From the NCBI GenBank assembly GCA_002435145.1, contig DJLT01000123.1:1-63804 (forward strand): DNA of 63,804 nt, in the 5' to 3' direction. Position numbers and translations under genes: made by a program. Positions 45,766-56,464 of this stretch are shown in pieces; positions within the stretch are counted from its first letter, which is position 1, and each line of letters opens with the position of its first letter. The notes beneath the pieces are model-generated. The model ran no database searches, was not told the origin of the DNA, and saw nothing but the letters and a program-made list of their open reading frames with translations. This DNA is from Neptuniibacter sp. UBA6509. Its GTDB lineage: Bacteria > Pseudomonadota > Gammaproteobacteria > Pseudomonadales > Balneatricaceae.

Positions 45766-46767
45766 TTACTGCCGTTTCAATGCTTCTGGAGAGATAAAGT
45801 GCAGATAGTTTGGCACCTCTTGTTGTTCTACCAAGCCAGCTTCGATCGCCCATTTTGCTTGTTTACCGAGTGAATGAATAAATGCAGTATTCAATGATAG
45901 TTTGAATTGATAATCGACCCAGACCCAATCGATAAAATCTTGGCTTAATTTTAAATGCCGGCGAAGAATAAGCTGGGCATCTTCTGGGCGAGCCTGAATG
46001 AAATGGTTCGCCTTATTTAGCCCTTCTATAATCGCCATTTCTACTGTGTTACTGACTACATTTCGTGGGGGCTGATTAAAAATAGGGTTATTTGTTAAAT
46101 GAACTAAATTGAATGAGAGCTTGTATTGCCCTTTTGTAGGCAGGATCGAGGACTCTGAATTGAGCCGCATTGAGTTGTAGGCGAATGGTTCCCATACAGA
46201 GATAGCATCAACTTCGCCTCGGTTAAGTGCAGCAGGCATATCTTTGACTGCATAAGTATGAGTGTTAACAGATTGAGGGTCTATGTCTGTAGAGGTTAAC
46301 CAAGAGTGTAGGAAGTATTCACTAGCACTCCCTTTAACTATGCCGACAGTGCGGCCAACTAAATCCTCAGTTGTAAGTATTTTGCTCTTTGACAGCGTAA
46401 CGATTTTTATATCGTTGTCTGATTCAACAAAGCTAGTAAGCACTGAAAAATTAGCTTTATTGAAACTGTTAAACATTATGACTGACTTTGAAACTGTGGC
46501 TAAATCAACTTCCCCTCGTTGAAGGGCTTCAAAACATTTCTTTCCGCCCGGTATCTCTTTTATCGAAACATCGATTCCTGCAGTTTTGAAAAAGCCTTTA
46601 ACCTTAGCAATATACAAAGGGGCTGAAAGGGGGGTTGTTGATACGGCAATGGTAACTTTGGGTAGTTGTACAGGGGGATTAGGCTCTTTATAACCAAATC
46701 CTGCGATGCTAATGAATAGGGGGATTGAGATACAGACTACCCCGATGACTTTCTGAATTCCTTTCAT
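45766..46767 (-). CDS. orphan NMT1/SsuA-type substrate-binding protein
   Basis: The 333-residue protein has an N-terminal hydrophobic segment (MKGIQKVIGVVCISIPLFIS) that is a signal peptide or anchor. A periplasmic-binding fold follows (TIAVSTTPLSAPLYIAKVKG, VGIVKGSASEYFLHSWL, GEVDAISVWEPFAY) as in nitrate, taurine or thiamine-precursor binding proteins. No permease or ATPase gene is adjacent. Such solitary proteins may serve signalling; the neighbouring CheY-like gene fits that idea but does not prove it. The start is the ATG at 46767; the longer frame begins at a GTG. Confidence 0.82.
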   Translation of the reverse strand: MKGIQKVIGVVCISIPLFISIAGFGYKEPNPPVQLPKVTIAVSTTPLSAPLYIAKVKGFFKTAGIDVSIKEIPGGKKCFEALQRGEVDLATVSKSVIMFNSFNKANFSVLTSFVESDNDIKIVTLSKSKILTTEDLVGRTVGIVKGSASEYFLHSWLTSTDIDPQSVNTHTYAVKDMPAALNRGEVDAISVWEPFAYNSMRLNSESSILPTKGQYKLSFNLVHLTNNPIFNQPPRNVVSNTVEMAIIEGLNKANHFIQARPEDAQLILRRHLKLSQDFIDWVWVDYQFKLSLNTAFIHSLGKQAKWAIEAGLVEQQEVPNYLHFISPEALKRQ

Positions 46768-46957
46768 TTTCACTCTCAGTACCACTCGTTTTCTGAGTGT
46801 TTGTTGATGCTATAAAAACTACCGATTATTAGTATTCGCTCAGATATGTGTTTATGCAAGGTAGTGCTTGTGAATTAAAACAAAAAACAGAGATGAATAT
46901 ATTTTTATTGACCTAGGTCGGGCTCATGGCCGAAATAGACGCTAGCACGACCCATGA

Positions 46958-47563
46958 TTACTCATGACTACGTCGTACTTGTTTAAAAATCTGAATCGCG
47001 GACCAACTAAAGAGCCCAGCCATAATAGTGGCAACGATGAGGTCGGGCCATGCAGACTGGCTTTGCCATACGCCGGCTGCTGCGATGATCACGGCAATAT
47101 TGCCGATAGCATCGTTACGGCTGCAAAGCCACACGGAGCGTACATTAGCATCCCCATTACGGAATTTAAGCAAGATCATGACGCTGATGAGATTAGCGCT
47201 TAAAGCGAGGGTACCAATTGAACCCATAGTGATCGCTTCAGGTGTTTGCATGAAAATGAAACGGTAGAGGGTCATAGCGAATACAGCTATTCCCATTATC
47301 ATTAGGCTGGTGGCTTTAATAAGAGCGGCGCGGTTTCTAGTACGAAGTGATTTCCCTATTACTAATAAGGAAAGGGTATAGGTGGCCGTGTCGGCTAAGA
47401 AATCTAAAGCGTCCGCTTGAAGCGCTTGAGAGCTCGCGTGAACACTGGCGCTGATTTCGATTAAAAACATAATGGCGTTAATTGAAATAACCCACCATAA
47501 CGCACGCTTATATTCAGGTGATGCGCCATCAAACTCTTGATCATGTTGGCAGCAGGAACCCAT
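46958..47563 (-). CDS. CDF-like cation transporter, membrane domain only
   Basis: The 201-residue inner-membrane protein has about six helices with a cation diffusion facilitator pattern: the first metal site reads QADALDFLADTATY (D and D) and the second CSRNDAIGNIAVII (N, D, N). It lacks the cytosolic C-terminal domain of full CDF proteins. The N terminus MGSCCQHDQEF has a CC and an H that could bind metal. The start is the ATG at 47563, which follows AAGGAG; the metal exported is unknown. Confidence 0.82.
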   Translation of the reverse strand: MGSCCQHDQEFDGASPEYKRALWWVISINAIMFLIEISASVHASSQALQADALDFLADTATYTLSLLVIGKSLRTRNRAALIKATSLMIMGIAVFAMTLYRFIFMQTPEAITMGSIGTLALSANLISVMILLKFRNGDANVRSVWLCSRNDAIGNIAVIIAAAGVWQSQSAWPDLIVATIMAGLFSWSAIQIFKQVRRSHE

Positions 47564-47807
47564 GAACACTCCTTATTATTTAAGGCTTTTAATCGAGCCC
47601 AATTTCAAATTAGTGGAATATCATTACATAGTATAGGTATTTGATAATGCTAAAGATACAGACCTTTACAGCATAGTTTATGAGTAGGAAATGATTATAA
47701 AATGACAATAAATTGAACTTGCTCAGGGAATTTAGTTCCCAAGTATCATGGCGTATGCGGATAAGCATCGTACACTATTTAAACAGTGTTTTATTCGGAG
47801 AGTAAAT

Positions 47808-48371
47808 ATGGACTGCTTACTAAGGTTAAGTCGAGCGCTAATCGCCCTGACATTATTAAGTTTTTCTATTAATGGTTTTGCTGGTGCGCTTATGGGGCAG
47901 AAGCAAATTTTGTTAGTAGATAAAAAAGGTAATGAAACGCTGGTGGGTACTGTTGCTTTTCATCCTCAAGATGAAGGTAGTCGCTATGAACTTCATATGG
48001 ACCATGGAAAGTTTCGTGATTATTTCCTATCCATGAAAGAGATGAAGTGCCTAGAAGGCCCTGAATTGTGGTGTCATCTTTCATATCCTTATGAGCAACC
48101 CCGCACCGTTACAGGTGATGATCTAAGCTGGCTTTCTCATGACTTACTGTTTATGTTTAAAAAGAAAGAGGAGTTTGGTGCCAACTTTTGGAATGGCATC
48201 TATTACCATATGAGCGTTGATGGTGATGTTATTCGTGGTGTTGCACAAGCGGTCGACCTTAATTTATTGGCTTCTCCACCAGACGATTTAGCGGTTCCAC
48301 CGATGAACGAGTGGGAGCGAGATGAAATTGATCGTGACAAACGTTGGTTACCTGGTCTTGTGATTCGTTAG
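47808..48371 (+). CDS. conserved exported protein of unknown function
   Basis: The 187-residue protein starts at the ATG at 47808 (MDCLLRLSRALIALTLLSFS), with GGAGAG upstream, and has a signal peptide ending about FAGA. Mature segments include MSVDGDVIRGVAQAVDLNLL and a charged C terminus, WERDEIDRDKRWLPGL. Two cysteines (in MKCLEGPELWCHL) may form a disulfide. I do not recognise a family. A terminator follows at 48399. An in-frame start at 47748 lacks a signal peptide. Confidence 0.75.
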   Translation: MDCLLRLSRALIALTLLSFSINGFAGALMGQKQILLVDKKGNETLVGTVAFHPQDEGSRYELHMDHGKFRDYFLSMKEMKCLEGPELWCHLSYPYEQPRTVTGDDLSWLSHDLLFMFKKKEEFGANFWNGIYYHMSVDGDVIRGVAQAVDLNLLASPPDDLAVPPMNEWERDEIDRDKRWLPGLVIR

Positions 48372-48398
48372 TTCATTTTGCAACGTTGTTAAACTCAT

Positions 48399-48431
48399 AA
48401 AAGGGCCTCTTTGTATTGATGGCCTTTTTTT
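48399..48431 (+). terminator. rho-independent terminator
   Basis: AAAAGGGCC (48399-48407) pairs with GGCCTTTTTTT (48421-48431) with one bulged G, followed by the T run. It ends the unit of the exported unknown at 47808. Confidence 0.8.
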
Positions 48432-48622
48432 GGCCTTAGTAGTGGCTGATTCCTATGCCTATTTCTTATGAAGCTTTAAGAGATAAAAACTAAATTTGTA
48501 TTTTCGGGCGGGGATAAGCCTATAGAAATTGAGTTGAGTTTTTGTGGTGAATACCTGTTAATACAGGATTGAGTTTTTTCTAATTTATTATCTTGGTTTA
48601 ACAACAATGGAGCGTTGTCATT

Positions 48623-49129
48623 ATGCGTAGCATTCATGCTTGGTTTAAGGGTGTACTTCTGCTGTTTTGTTTGTGTTCGTATGCGGTACAGGCGGATGAA
48701 AAATACAATGATGCAGCAGCACTTAATGGTATTAGTGCGGCTAACGCTGTGTTTTTGATTGATTTTAAATCAGCGAAAACAACCGCTTTTTATATGGACC
48801 TTATTGTCGGTACATATGATGGGTTAAAGCGACAAGGGGTTGATCCAGAAATGGTTGTGGTTGTAATCGGTCCGACGGTGAAGTTTTTAAGTAAAGAAAG
48901 CGATCCGGAATTGACTTTTGATTACGAACAAGAGTTTGATTCTATACAGACCAGTATTAGTGAGCTGAACCAGAGAGGCGTTAGGATCGAGGTTTGTGCA
49001 ATCGCTACGGATGTCTTTAAGGTGGATAACTCACTTTTACCCTCAGCACTTAGCGTTGTTGCCGATGGCTTTATCTCCTTGATTGGCTGGCAGATGCAAG
49101 GTTATAAACTCGTCCCTGTGTTTTCATAA
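48623..49129 (+). CDS. exported DsrE-family protein
   Basis: The 168-residue protein has a signal peptide (MRSIHAWFKGVLLLFCLCSY, cleavage near AVQAD). A DsrE/DsrF-like alpha-beta domain follows (VFLIDFKSAKTTAFYMDLIV, MVVVVIGPTVKFL). The conserved-position cysteine is in VRIEVCAIATDVF. Classical DsrE proteins relay sulfur in the cytosol; this one is exported, which suggests a different periplasmic role. It ends 77 bases before the DUF2799 lipoprotein gene on the same strand. Confidence 0.82.
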   Translation: MRSIHAWFKGVLLLFCLCSYAVQADEKYNDAAALNGISAANAVFLIDFKSAKTTAFYMDLIVGTYDGLKRQGVDPEMVVVVIGPTVKFLSKESDPELTFDYEQEFDSIQTSISELNQRGVRIEVCAIATDVFKVDNSLLPSALSVVADGFISLIGWQMQGYKLVPVFS

Positions 49130-49206
49130 CCTATTTTCACCTTATTCCACTTTTATTAAGTTTGAGTCCTTTAGGCTGAGGGTTATTGTTGCCTTGGGGA
49201 CTTAAC

Positions 49207-49818
49207 ATGCCTAAAAAGAAGATCGGCGATTGCTTTCTAACTCTTTTATTATTTGTTCTTTCGGGTTGTGCGAGCTTGAGTGAAGAGGAATGTCTAACAG
49301 GAGATTGGGAAGGGATTGGATATCGAGATGGCCTGCAAGGTGAATTGCAGGGCGTTCTTTCTGAGCATCAAAAGTCCTGTTCTGAATACCAGATAAGTCT
49401 AAATTTAGATGAATATCTACAAGGGCGTAAGCAGGGTCTTAAGGCGTATTGCTTGCCAAATAATGGCTTCCGCGTTGGCTTAAGAGGTGTCGAATATAGC
49501 TATGTTTGCCCTAAAGCCTTAGAAAAGTCATTTCTCATAGAGTATCAGCGTGGTCGTACGATCTATCTTCAAGAGCAAAAGGTGAACGCACTTAAGGCTG
49601 AGATAGAGAGTGTGAAACAACAGCTCAAAAAATTGACTAAAAAGATTAAAACGACAGAACGAAATTTGCTGAAAGAGGGTGTTTCTCGTCACGAGCGTAA
49701 AGCATTACTGGAGAGCCTACGAGAGCAGGAAAGGGAGGTACCTCTACTTTCTTCAGAGCTAGATCAATTAGAAGCTGGGTTAATTTCCGAAGAATTTATA
49801 TTGCGGCGACTAAGATAA
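49207..49818 (+). CDS. DUF2799 family lipoprotein
   Basis: The 203-residue protein has a lipoprotein signal with lipobox VLSGC (Cys at about 21). The DUF2799 pattern is present (WEGIGYRDGLQGEL, YLQGRKQGLKAYCLPNNGFRVG, YQRGRTIYLQEQK), then a coiled coil (about 135-190). The start is the ATG at 49207 behind TTGGGGA. Function unknown; probably an outer-membrane-anchored periplasmic protein. Confidence 0.85.
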   Translation: MPKKKIGDCFLTLLLFVLSGCASLSEEECLTGDWEGIGYRDGLQGELQGVLSEHQKSCSEYQISLNLDEYLQGRKQGLKAYCLPNNGFRVGLRGVEYSYVCPKALEKSFLIEYQRGRTIYLQEQKVNALKAEIESVKQQLKKLTKKIKTTERNLLKEGVSRHERKALLESLREQEREVPLLSSELDQLEAGLISEEFILRRLR

Positions 49819-50039
49819 ATTATAGGGTGGTTTGATTGCTAGATCACTCTGTACGTTTTGAGCCTACTTAGGGTTATCTTTCCTAATATTTTTCATCAGA
49901 TAAGCGTTTTTTCGCTTAAATATGGTCTATTCTGTAAAAAGGTTATTAAATAGTAGCTTATTGATTTTGCACATATTTTGTATGGCTTTTCGTTGCTATG
50001 TAGTTAGCCTCCTTCTGAATACAAGTTCATAGGTTATGC

Positions 50040-53000
50040 ATGAGTGTAAAGTCGACTCAAACATCATTCCAATCAGAGAAAGCTAAAACGCTTACTTCCC
50101 TGCGTACGAACTTGGTTTTATGGATGGGATTACTCGCATTAATTCCAGTGATGATCGTTTCTTGGCTGAGTTATCAGCAGGCAAGGGATAGTTTGATTGT
50201 TGCAAGTTATGATGAATTGTATCAATCCTCTATTGTGACTGTTCGTTCTATGCATAATTGGTTCGATTATCGAATTGCTGATTTGAAAATTCACTCAGCT
50301 TCACAAAGTACTAAAGACTTTATCATATCTCTCAAAGATGGTTATAAACAGAGCCAGGATACGGTTAAAAGCTTTGTGGCAAGCCCAGCTTGGCAAGCTA
50401 TTGTTGCCGACAAAGAACAGGATCTAATCTCTTTAACTCAGCATTATGATTATATATATGATGTTTTACTGATTGATCTCGATGGAAATGTTTTGTATAG
50501 CACAGCTGCCGAAACTGATTTAGGAACTAATTTACTGAATGGGGGTTACGGATCAAGTAAATTCTCCAAGTCGGTTGATCGTACCTTGACGACGGGGGAA
50601 ATATCTTTTTCAGGAATGGAAAGGTACGGCCCCTCAAATGATAATTTGGCTGGTTTTTTGACGTCAGAAATTACGGGTCGTGAGGGTGAAAGGCAGGGTG
50701 TTTTTGCAGTTCAGCTACGTTATGACCGCATTTTTGATCTTCTGAGAGCCGGGGGGGAAGGAGGCGATTCGCTCGTTCATTATTTAGTGAATGACGAGGG
50801 GCTACTCATTAGTCCTTTGAGTGATAAACCGTCTGAGCTTTTAAGTACGCGTATGAATCTGAAATCCTATGAAAATGCCGAAGTTGTTTTTCATAAAGAT
50901 GAAGATACATATACCGGGTTAAGTTATACCGGACCTACGGGGGCTGAGGTTATTGGGCTACATGCAGTCATTGACTTTGGAGGTGTTAGATGGCGATTAA
51001 TATCAGAAATTGATCAAGCGGATGCACTCAGCTCAGCGAACTGGCTAGGAAAAATAGTCCTTTTTCTTCTTTTGATAACTGTATTTATTATTTTAATTCT
51101 GACTTATGACGTTGCTGGCCGTATCACTAAGCCAATCATACTTCTAGCGCGAGCAAGCCGAGAAGCTGCCGCAGGGAATTTGGAGAGTCACGTTGAAATT
51201 AACGCTTCTAATAGAGAAATATTTCAACTTACAGATGCCTTTAATCATATGTTAGATATGCAAGGTATTCATGAGACTGCGTTACAGCGAAGTGTGAAAC
51301 AGGCTAAAGGGGCGCTGGCTCAAGTTGCTGAACAGCAGTTTGCATTGGATCAGCACTCTATTGTCGCGGTGACTGATTTAGCCGGTACGATCACTTATGC
51401 AAATGAGAAATTCTCTGAAATTAGTGGTTATGATCTAGAGGTACTTATTGGTCAGAATCACCGGATCTTAAATTCGGGTTATCACTCCAAAGAATTCTTT
51501 TCAGAACTGTATAGCAGTATCTGCGCGGGTCATGTTTGGCATGGTGAGATTCGAAATTGTGCAAAAGATGGACATATCTATTGGGTGGATACGACCATTG
51601 TTCCTTTTAAAGGCGATGACGGTAAGCCTGTAAGTTATATCGCTATAAGAAGTGATATTACCCAGCGTAAGCAGATGGAGCTGGACATTACTGAGGCGGT
51701 GACCATACAAGCCTCCATTTTAGAATCCACTGATAATGGGATTTTAGTTTCTGATCCAGATGGCCGAGTGATTCGGTATAACAAACGTTTCGCTGAACTT
51801 TGGGGCTTTCCTGATGAATATGGTCGAGACTCACGTGTTTTGGGTGGAGTATTAAGGCAGTTAGAAAATGCAGATGAAGCGGCGGAAAATGTCAAAAGCT
51901 TGATCGGCAGTGAAGACACTGAAAATACCACTTTGCTTTATCTGTTCGATGGGCGGACCTATGAACAAGCATCCATTCCTATGTATGTTGAAGGTAAACC
52001 TGCGGGAAGAGTGTGGTCGTTCCGAGATATTAGTAAACGTGTTAATGCCGAAAAAGATCTCATCAAAGCACTCGATTTAGCAGAGGATATTCAAAAGAGC
52101 CTCACCTCGGAAAAACGAAAAACTGATCTGGCTGTAGAATCTTCCGGGCTTGGTATTTGGGAGTGGGATCTTAAAACCAATAGGCTCGATTGGGATGAGC
52201 AGATGTGCCTCATCTATGCAGCCTCAGATGATGTCGTTCAGAATCACTTCTACTATGACTATTGGGAATCATGTGTGCATGTTGAGGATCTAGAAGCCGC
52301 ATCGTCCTCGTTAAGCGATGCGATAGAGCATAAACATGATTGGCATAGCGAATTTAGGCTCTGTTTGCCCGATGGCCAGATTAAATATGTAAAAGCTACA
52401 GCTGCTTATATGGCTGGTGATAAAGAAAGAAATCCAAAAATGATTGGCACTAACTTAGATGTGACGACCGAGCGTCAGATGGAGAAACGTCTGATCGCCC
52501 TCAAAAATGAGGCAGAGCTAGCCAATGTTACGAAAAGTGAATTCTTAGCCAATATGAGTCATGAGATTCGTACGCCTATGAACGGTGTTTTGGGCATGTT
52601 GGGATTACTGCTAAATACCACGTTAACTGATGAGCAGCGTCATCGAGCCATCGTTGCTCAAACCAGTGCGAATGCTTTATTAACATTAATAAACGATATT
52701 CTCGATTTTTCAAAAATTGACGCCGGTAAGCTTGAGCTAGAATCAATTGATTTCAATATTCGTGCGATGTTTGATGAGTTTTCTGAGGCGATGGCACTTC
52801 AAGCTCAAGATAAAGGACTTGAGCTGATTTTTGATTTGACCCAGATTGAGCATTCAACAGTCAAAGGTGATCCCGGTAGGTTGCGCCAGATATTGGCGAA
52901 CTTAGTAGGCAATGCGATTAAGTTTACATCTGCAGGAGAGGTCCTTGTCAGGGCTGTATTACATCCTCATGGGGATGATAAGTGGCGTATTGACTGTAGT

Positions 53001-54815
53001 GTTAATGATACAGGTATTGGTATCTCAGAGCATAAGCAGTCAGAACTGTTTGATTCCTTTAGCCAAGTGGATGCATCGACCACACGTGAATATGGGGGAA
53101 CAGGACTAGGCTTGGCGATCAGTAAGCAGTTATGTGAGCTGATGGGGGGAGAGATCAGTGTTATAAGTGAAGAGGGTAAGGGGAGCAGTTTTAATTTTAG
53201 CGCCATACTTTCTGCGAGTGATTCATCTGAACTCGTTGTTCCTGTGAGTGATGTAGCTCAGCTGTCTATATTAATCGTTGATGACAACGTGACGAATCGT
53301 GAAGTTTTGTCTGGGCAGCTTAAACATTGGGGAGCTGAGGTTTGCGAAGCAAAAGATGGTTACGATGCGTTATCGCGCTGCGAGGAATATACCTCTAAAA
53401 ACCAAGGAAGCTGTTTTGATGTTATTTTTATCGATATGCAGATGCCTGGTATGGATGGCGCTGAGCTGGGTGACTTATTACAAAAGGATGATCGGTTTTC
53501 AGAAAGTAAGCTTATACTGATGACGTCTATGGCGCATCGAGGTGATGCTAAACGCTTTGCTGATATGGGCTTTAGTGGTTATTTTCCTAAACCGGCAACC
53601 ACATTCGATATTTTTGAGGCATTGCATGTCGTTGTTCATGGTGGGGAGGCGCTTAGAAAAGCGGATCCATTATTAACCAGCCATTATTTGAGAACTGTCA
53701 CCTTAGAAGATGAGAATGATGTTGAATTGGATCATACTGCAAGACTGCTAGTTGTCGAAGATAATCAAGTAAATCAATTGGTTGTTTTGGGGATATTAAA
53801 AGAGTTTGGTTTTAATGCTGATGTGGCCGGTAATGGAATTGAGGCCATTTCAAGTTTAAAAGCTGCGATCAAAGATCTCTGTCCATATGATCTGATTTTG
53901 ATGGATTGCCAAATGCCTGAAATGGATGGGTATGAAGCGACTCAGCAGATAAGGAAAGAGGTCGCTGGAATTGAGAATATAGATATTCCTATTGTTGCCA
54001 TGACGGCTAATGCAATGGCCGGGGACCGCGAAAAATGCCTTGCTGCGGGGATGGATGATTATATCGCCAAGCCGGTCTCTCCTTCGCTTCTACTGGAAAA
54101 ATTGAAGAAATACTTGGACGGTGGGCAAGTTGTAACGTCTTGTCAAAATGAAATTCAGGATGAAATTCATTTAAGTGAGGCCGTGCAAATGAACAGTACT
54201 GATGGGCCACAAGTGTGGGATAGGGAATCCGCTCTTTCTAGAATGATGGGCCAAGAGGAGATGTTGGCATCGTTGCTGGATATTTTTATTGTGGATGCAG
54301 CTCCCATTATGCAGCAGCTACGAGAATATATTGAAGCTGGAGATATGGATAATGCGGGTAAAACAGCACATGCAATGAAAGGGATGGCCGCTAATTTATC
54401 CGCATTGCAGCTCCAAGAGTTGTCAGCGAAGTTAGAAAAAAGTGCTAAATCTGGTGAACAAGAGGAAGTGCGCCATAATTTACCGCTACTATTAAATGCT
54501 TATGATGAAATCGATAGATGCTTTAACGCTTATCTAAATACGGATGAAGAAAACCCACACAGCAACATATCTAACAGTGAGCTTGAGGCCGCCTTACAGA
54601 AAATCAAGGACCAAGTCGCATCAGCCGGATATCTAGATGTATCAGAGTTTGAGAGCCTATGGTGCTGTAAAGCAAGCGCAGAAGCGGCGATTGAATTAAA
54701 GTCGTTGCATGAGGCGATCAGTCAGTTTGATTTTAATCTAGCTTTAAATGTCATATCAAAAATTGAGTTGCTCATGAACGATGGGGCTTTTTGGGCTGAA
54801 GGCAAAGGATTATGA
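50040..54815 (+). CDS. large hybrid sensor histidine kinase (dCache-HAMP-PAS3-HK-REC2-HPt)
   Basis: The 1591-residue protein has, in order: TM1 (about 22-44), a periplasmic double-Cache-like region (45-335), TM2 (338-358), HAMP, and three PAS domains (about 425-820). A HisKA domain follows with H841 in [12 protein letters not shown], then HATPase ([28 protein letters not shown]), two receiver domains (D1132 in [10 protein letters not shown]1289 in LMDCQMPEM) and an HPt domain with H1444 ([11 protein letters not shown]). All phospho-relay residues are present, so a BarA/ArcB-type multistep relay is expected. It overlaps the REC-GGDEF gene by four bases (ATGA), which suggests that gene is the output and that the pathway sets c-di-GMP. 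The signal is unknown. Confidence 0.93.
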   Translation: MSVKSTQTSFQSEKAKTLTSLRTNLVLWMGLLALIPVMIVSWLSYQQARDSLIVASYDELYQSSIVTVRSMHNWFDYRIADLKIHSASQSTKDFIISLKDGYKQSQDTVKSFVASPAWQAIVADKEQDLISLTQHYDYIYDVLLIDLDGNVLYSTAAETDLGTNLLNGGYGSSKFSKSVDRTLTTGEISFSGMERYGPSNDNLAGFLTSEITGREGERQGVFAVQLRYDRIFDLLRAGGEGGDSLVHYLVNDEGLLISPLSDKPSELLSTRMNLKSYENAEVVFHKDEDTYTGLSYTGPTGAEVIGLHAVIDFGGVRWRLISEIDQADALSSANWLGKIVLFLLLITVFIILILTYDVAGRITKPIILLARASREAAAGNLESHVEINASNREIFQLTDAFNHMLDMQGIHETALQRSVKQAKGALAQVAEQQFALDQHSIVAVTDLAGTITYANEKFSEISGYDLEVLIGQNHRILNSGYHSKEFFSELYSSICAGHVWHGEIRNCAKDGHIYWVDTTIVPFKGDDGKPVSYIAIRSDITQRKQMELDITEAVTIQASILESTDNGILVSDPDGRVIRYNKRFAELWGFPDEYGRDSRVLGGVLRQLENADEAAENVKSLIGSEDTENTTLLYLFDGRTYEQASIPMYVEGKPAGRVWSFRDISKRVNAEKDLIKALDLAEDIQKSLTSEKRKTDLAVESSGLGIWEWDLKTNRLDWDEQMCLIYAASDDVVQNHFYYDYWESCVHVEDLEAASSSLSDAIEHKHDWHSEFRLCLPDGQIKYVKATAAYMAGDKERNPKMIGTNLDVTTERQMEKRLIALKNEAELANVTKSEFLANMSHEIRTPMNGVLGMLGLLLNTTLTDEQRHRAIVAQTSANALLTLINDILDFSKIDAGKLELESIDFNIRAMFDEFSEAMALQAQDKGLELIFDLTQIEHSTVKGDPGRLRQILANLVGNAIKFTSAGEVLVRAVLHPHGDDKWRIDCSVNDTGIGISEHKQSELFDSFSQVDASTTREYGGTGLGLAISKQLCELMGGEISVISEEGKGSSFNFSAILSASDSSELVVPVSDVAQLSILIVDDNVTNREVLSGQLKHWGAEVCEAKDGYDALSRCEEYTSKNQGSCFDVIFIDMQMPGMDGAELGDLLQKDDRFSESKLILMTSMAHRGDAKRFADMGFSGYFPKPATTFDIFEALHVVVHGGEALRKADPLLTSHYLRTVTLEDENDVELDHTARLLVVEDNQVNQLVVLGILKEFGFNADVAGNGIEAISSLKAAIKDLCPYDLILMDCQMPEMDGYEATQQIRKEVAGIENIDIPIVAMTANAMAGDREKCLAAGMDDYIAKPVSPSLLLEKLKKYLDGGQVVTSCQNEIQDEIHLSEAVQMNSTDGPQVWDRESALSRMMGQEEMLASLLDIFIVDAAPIMQQLREYIEAGDMDNAGKTAHAMKGMAANLSALQLQELSAKLEKSAKSGEQEEVRHNLPLLLNAYDEIDRCFNAYLNTDEENPHSNISNSELEAALQKIKDQVASAGYLDVSEFESLWCCKASAEAAIELKSLHEAISQFDFNLALNVISKIELLMNDGAFWAEGKGL

Positions 54816-55693
54816 GTGATAAGCCTGTTGTTTTGATCGTAGATGACATTCCTTCTAATATTAAAGTGTTAGCTAATTGCCTGAAAGATCACTATCAGAT
54901 CAAGGTTGCAACCGGTGGCGTTGACTGTTTAGCATTGTCAGTTTCTGACCCAGCTCCCGATTTAATCCTTCTTGATATTGAGATGCCCGATTTAGGGGGG
55001 CACGAGGTGTGTAAACAGCTGAAATCTCAACTACATACTCGAGATATTCCTGTCATCTTTGTGACGGCTAGAGATGATGAGGGAAATGAGCAACTAGGAT
55101 TACAACTCGGTGCTGTGGATTATATAACTAAGCCTGTAAGGCCTTTAACTGTTTTGGCGCGTGTAAACACACACATAACATTGAAGATGCAAAGGGATAT
55201 GCTGCAAGAGATGGCTCTTAGGGACCAGCTTACAGGGCTATACAATCGCTATTATCTGCTTGAAGCAGCTGAACAGCGAATGGCTAATGCAACAAGGCAT
55301 GGAACGCCTATCAGTATCTTAATGTTGGATATCGACTATTTTAAGAATATAAATGATCAACACGGCCATTTAGTCGGCGATAGTGTGCTTGCGCGTATGG
55401 CAGCTGAATTATTAAGTGCATGTCGAAAGGAAGATATCGCTGCGAGATACGGCGGAGAGGAGTTTGCTTTTCTGCTTGGTTACTGTGCTATTGATGTTGC
55501 TGAAGCAAAGGCCGAAGTCATTCGCCAGCAGGTGGAAAGCATATCTTTTTCTCATGGTATTAAAGTAACCGTGAGTATTGGAGTGACCCATCTTAGAGCG
55601 GAGGATACAACGATTGAACAGTTGTTTGATCGAGCAGATAAGGCTCTGTATCAAGCTAAAGAGCTTGGTCGCAATCAGGTGTGTGTAAATTAA
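54812..55693 (+). CDS. response regulator with diguanylate cyclase output (REC-GGDEF)
   Basis: The 293-residue protein has a receiver domain (1-125; acceptor D55 in [14 protein letters not shown] in YITKPVRP). A GGDEF domain follows (about 130-293) with active site GGEEF at 214-218 and the RxxD inhibitory site (RKED) five residues before. It should make c-di-GMP when phosphorylated, as in PleD or WspR. It is translationally coupled to the hybrid kinase and so is the likely phosphate receiver from its HPt domain. Confidence 0.95.
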   Translation: MSDKPVVLIVDDIPSNIKVLANCLKDHYQIKVATGGVDCLALSVSDPAPDLILLDIEMPDLGGHEVCKQLKSQLHTRDIPVIFVTARDDEGNEQLGLQLGAVDYITKPVRPLTVLARVNTHITLKMQRDMLQEMALRDQLTGLYNRYYLLEAAEQRMANATRHGTPISILMLDIDYFKNINDQHGHLVGDSVLARMAAELLSACRKEDIAARYGGEEFAFLLGYCAIDVAEAKAEVIRQQVESISFSHGIKVTVSIGVTHLRAEDTTIEQLFDRADKALYQAKELGRNQVCVN

Positions 55694-55810
55694 GGGATGT
55701 CCGCTTTGTGCCAAAAGCGGACTTGGGCATGTAATCTTCTCATTCAGTTGCAGGTAAGCTCTAATACATTATTTTATATTCAGCCGAATATGTGTAAAGG
55801 AATAATTAAA

Positions 55811-56188
55811 ATGAAAAAGGTCATTAGAGGACTAGTGATTAGTCTATTGGCAGTAACTCTCCCGTTAACGGTTGCCCATGCAGATTCCAAAGATAAAGAC
55901 CAGAGAGAAGCTGCCAAAGAGCAAATGAAAAACGAACGCGAACGCATGAAGCACGATAAAAAAATGGCCAAAGAACAGCGAAAGCGTGATGAGGAATATC
56001 AGCGTGAGAGCCGTAAAGAACGGGAAGAGATGGAACGTGAAGACCGTAAAGACAAAGAAGAGTACGAACGTGAGATGCGAAAGGATCGGGAAGAACATCA
56101 GCGTGAGATGATGAAAGATAGGGAAGAACACGAAAGAGAAATGCGGAAAGAAAAGGCAGAGCATAAAAGAGAATCACGTAAAGATTAA
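55811..56188 (+). CDS. small exported protein of charged 11-residue repeats
   Basis: The 125-residue protein has a signal peptide (MKKVIRGLVISLLAVTLPLT, cleavage near AHA-D). The rest is almost all charged, helix-forming sequence. From residue 57 to 122 it is six tandem hendecads of the pattern RKxREExxREx (such as RKDREEHQREM), followed by a final RKD. No cysteine is present. A long periplasmic coiled coil is likely. The start at 55811 has AAAGGA nine bases upstream; longer in-frame starts lack the signal. It follows the REC-GGDEF gene by 117 bases and may be an output of that system (inference). The family is unknown to me. Confidence 0.8.
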   Translation: MKKVIRGLVISLLAVTLPLTVAHADSKDKDQREAAKEQMKNERERMKHDKKMAKEQRKRDEEYQRESRKEREEMEREDRKDKEEYEREMRKDREEHQREMMKDREEHEREMRKEKAEHKRESRKD

Positions 56189-56464
56189 GATTCAATTATT
56201 ACGCTGTGTAACAATTGAAGGGGAACCAATATCTACGCTGCTTCCTCTTTATTTTGTCTGTTATTTTATCACCATACTAAATATTCTGGTCACTCTTACG
56301 AATACCGGATCGCATATTTTATATAGATGTATGCAATGTGTTAGTAGACTTATGATACCTTCCACTCAACAAATTAAAGATAGTTTTATTAATATTCTGG
56401 CACAGTGAGGGGATGAATAGAAAGGCTCCGTGGAGCTCTTGTAATTCGTTATTTATTTTGATGG

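Noticed and set aside
49901-49918. TAAGCG / CGCTTA hairpin before the hybrid kinase as a terminator
   Set aside because: Six-base stem with the T run in the loop rather than after it; too weak to call.
55839-56195. Long minus-strand frames opposite the hendecad-repeat protein
   Set aside because: They mirror the repetitive GAA/CGT codon use of the real gene. The plus frame has a signal peptide, ribosome site and regular repeat.
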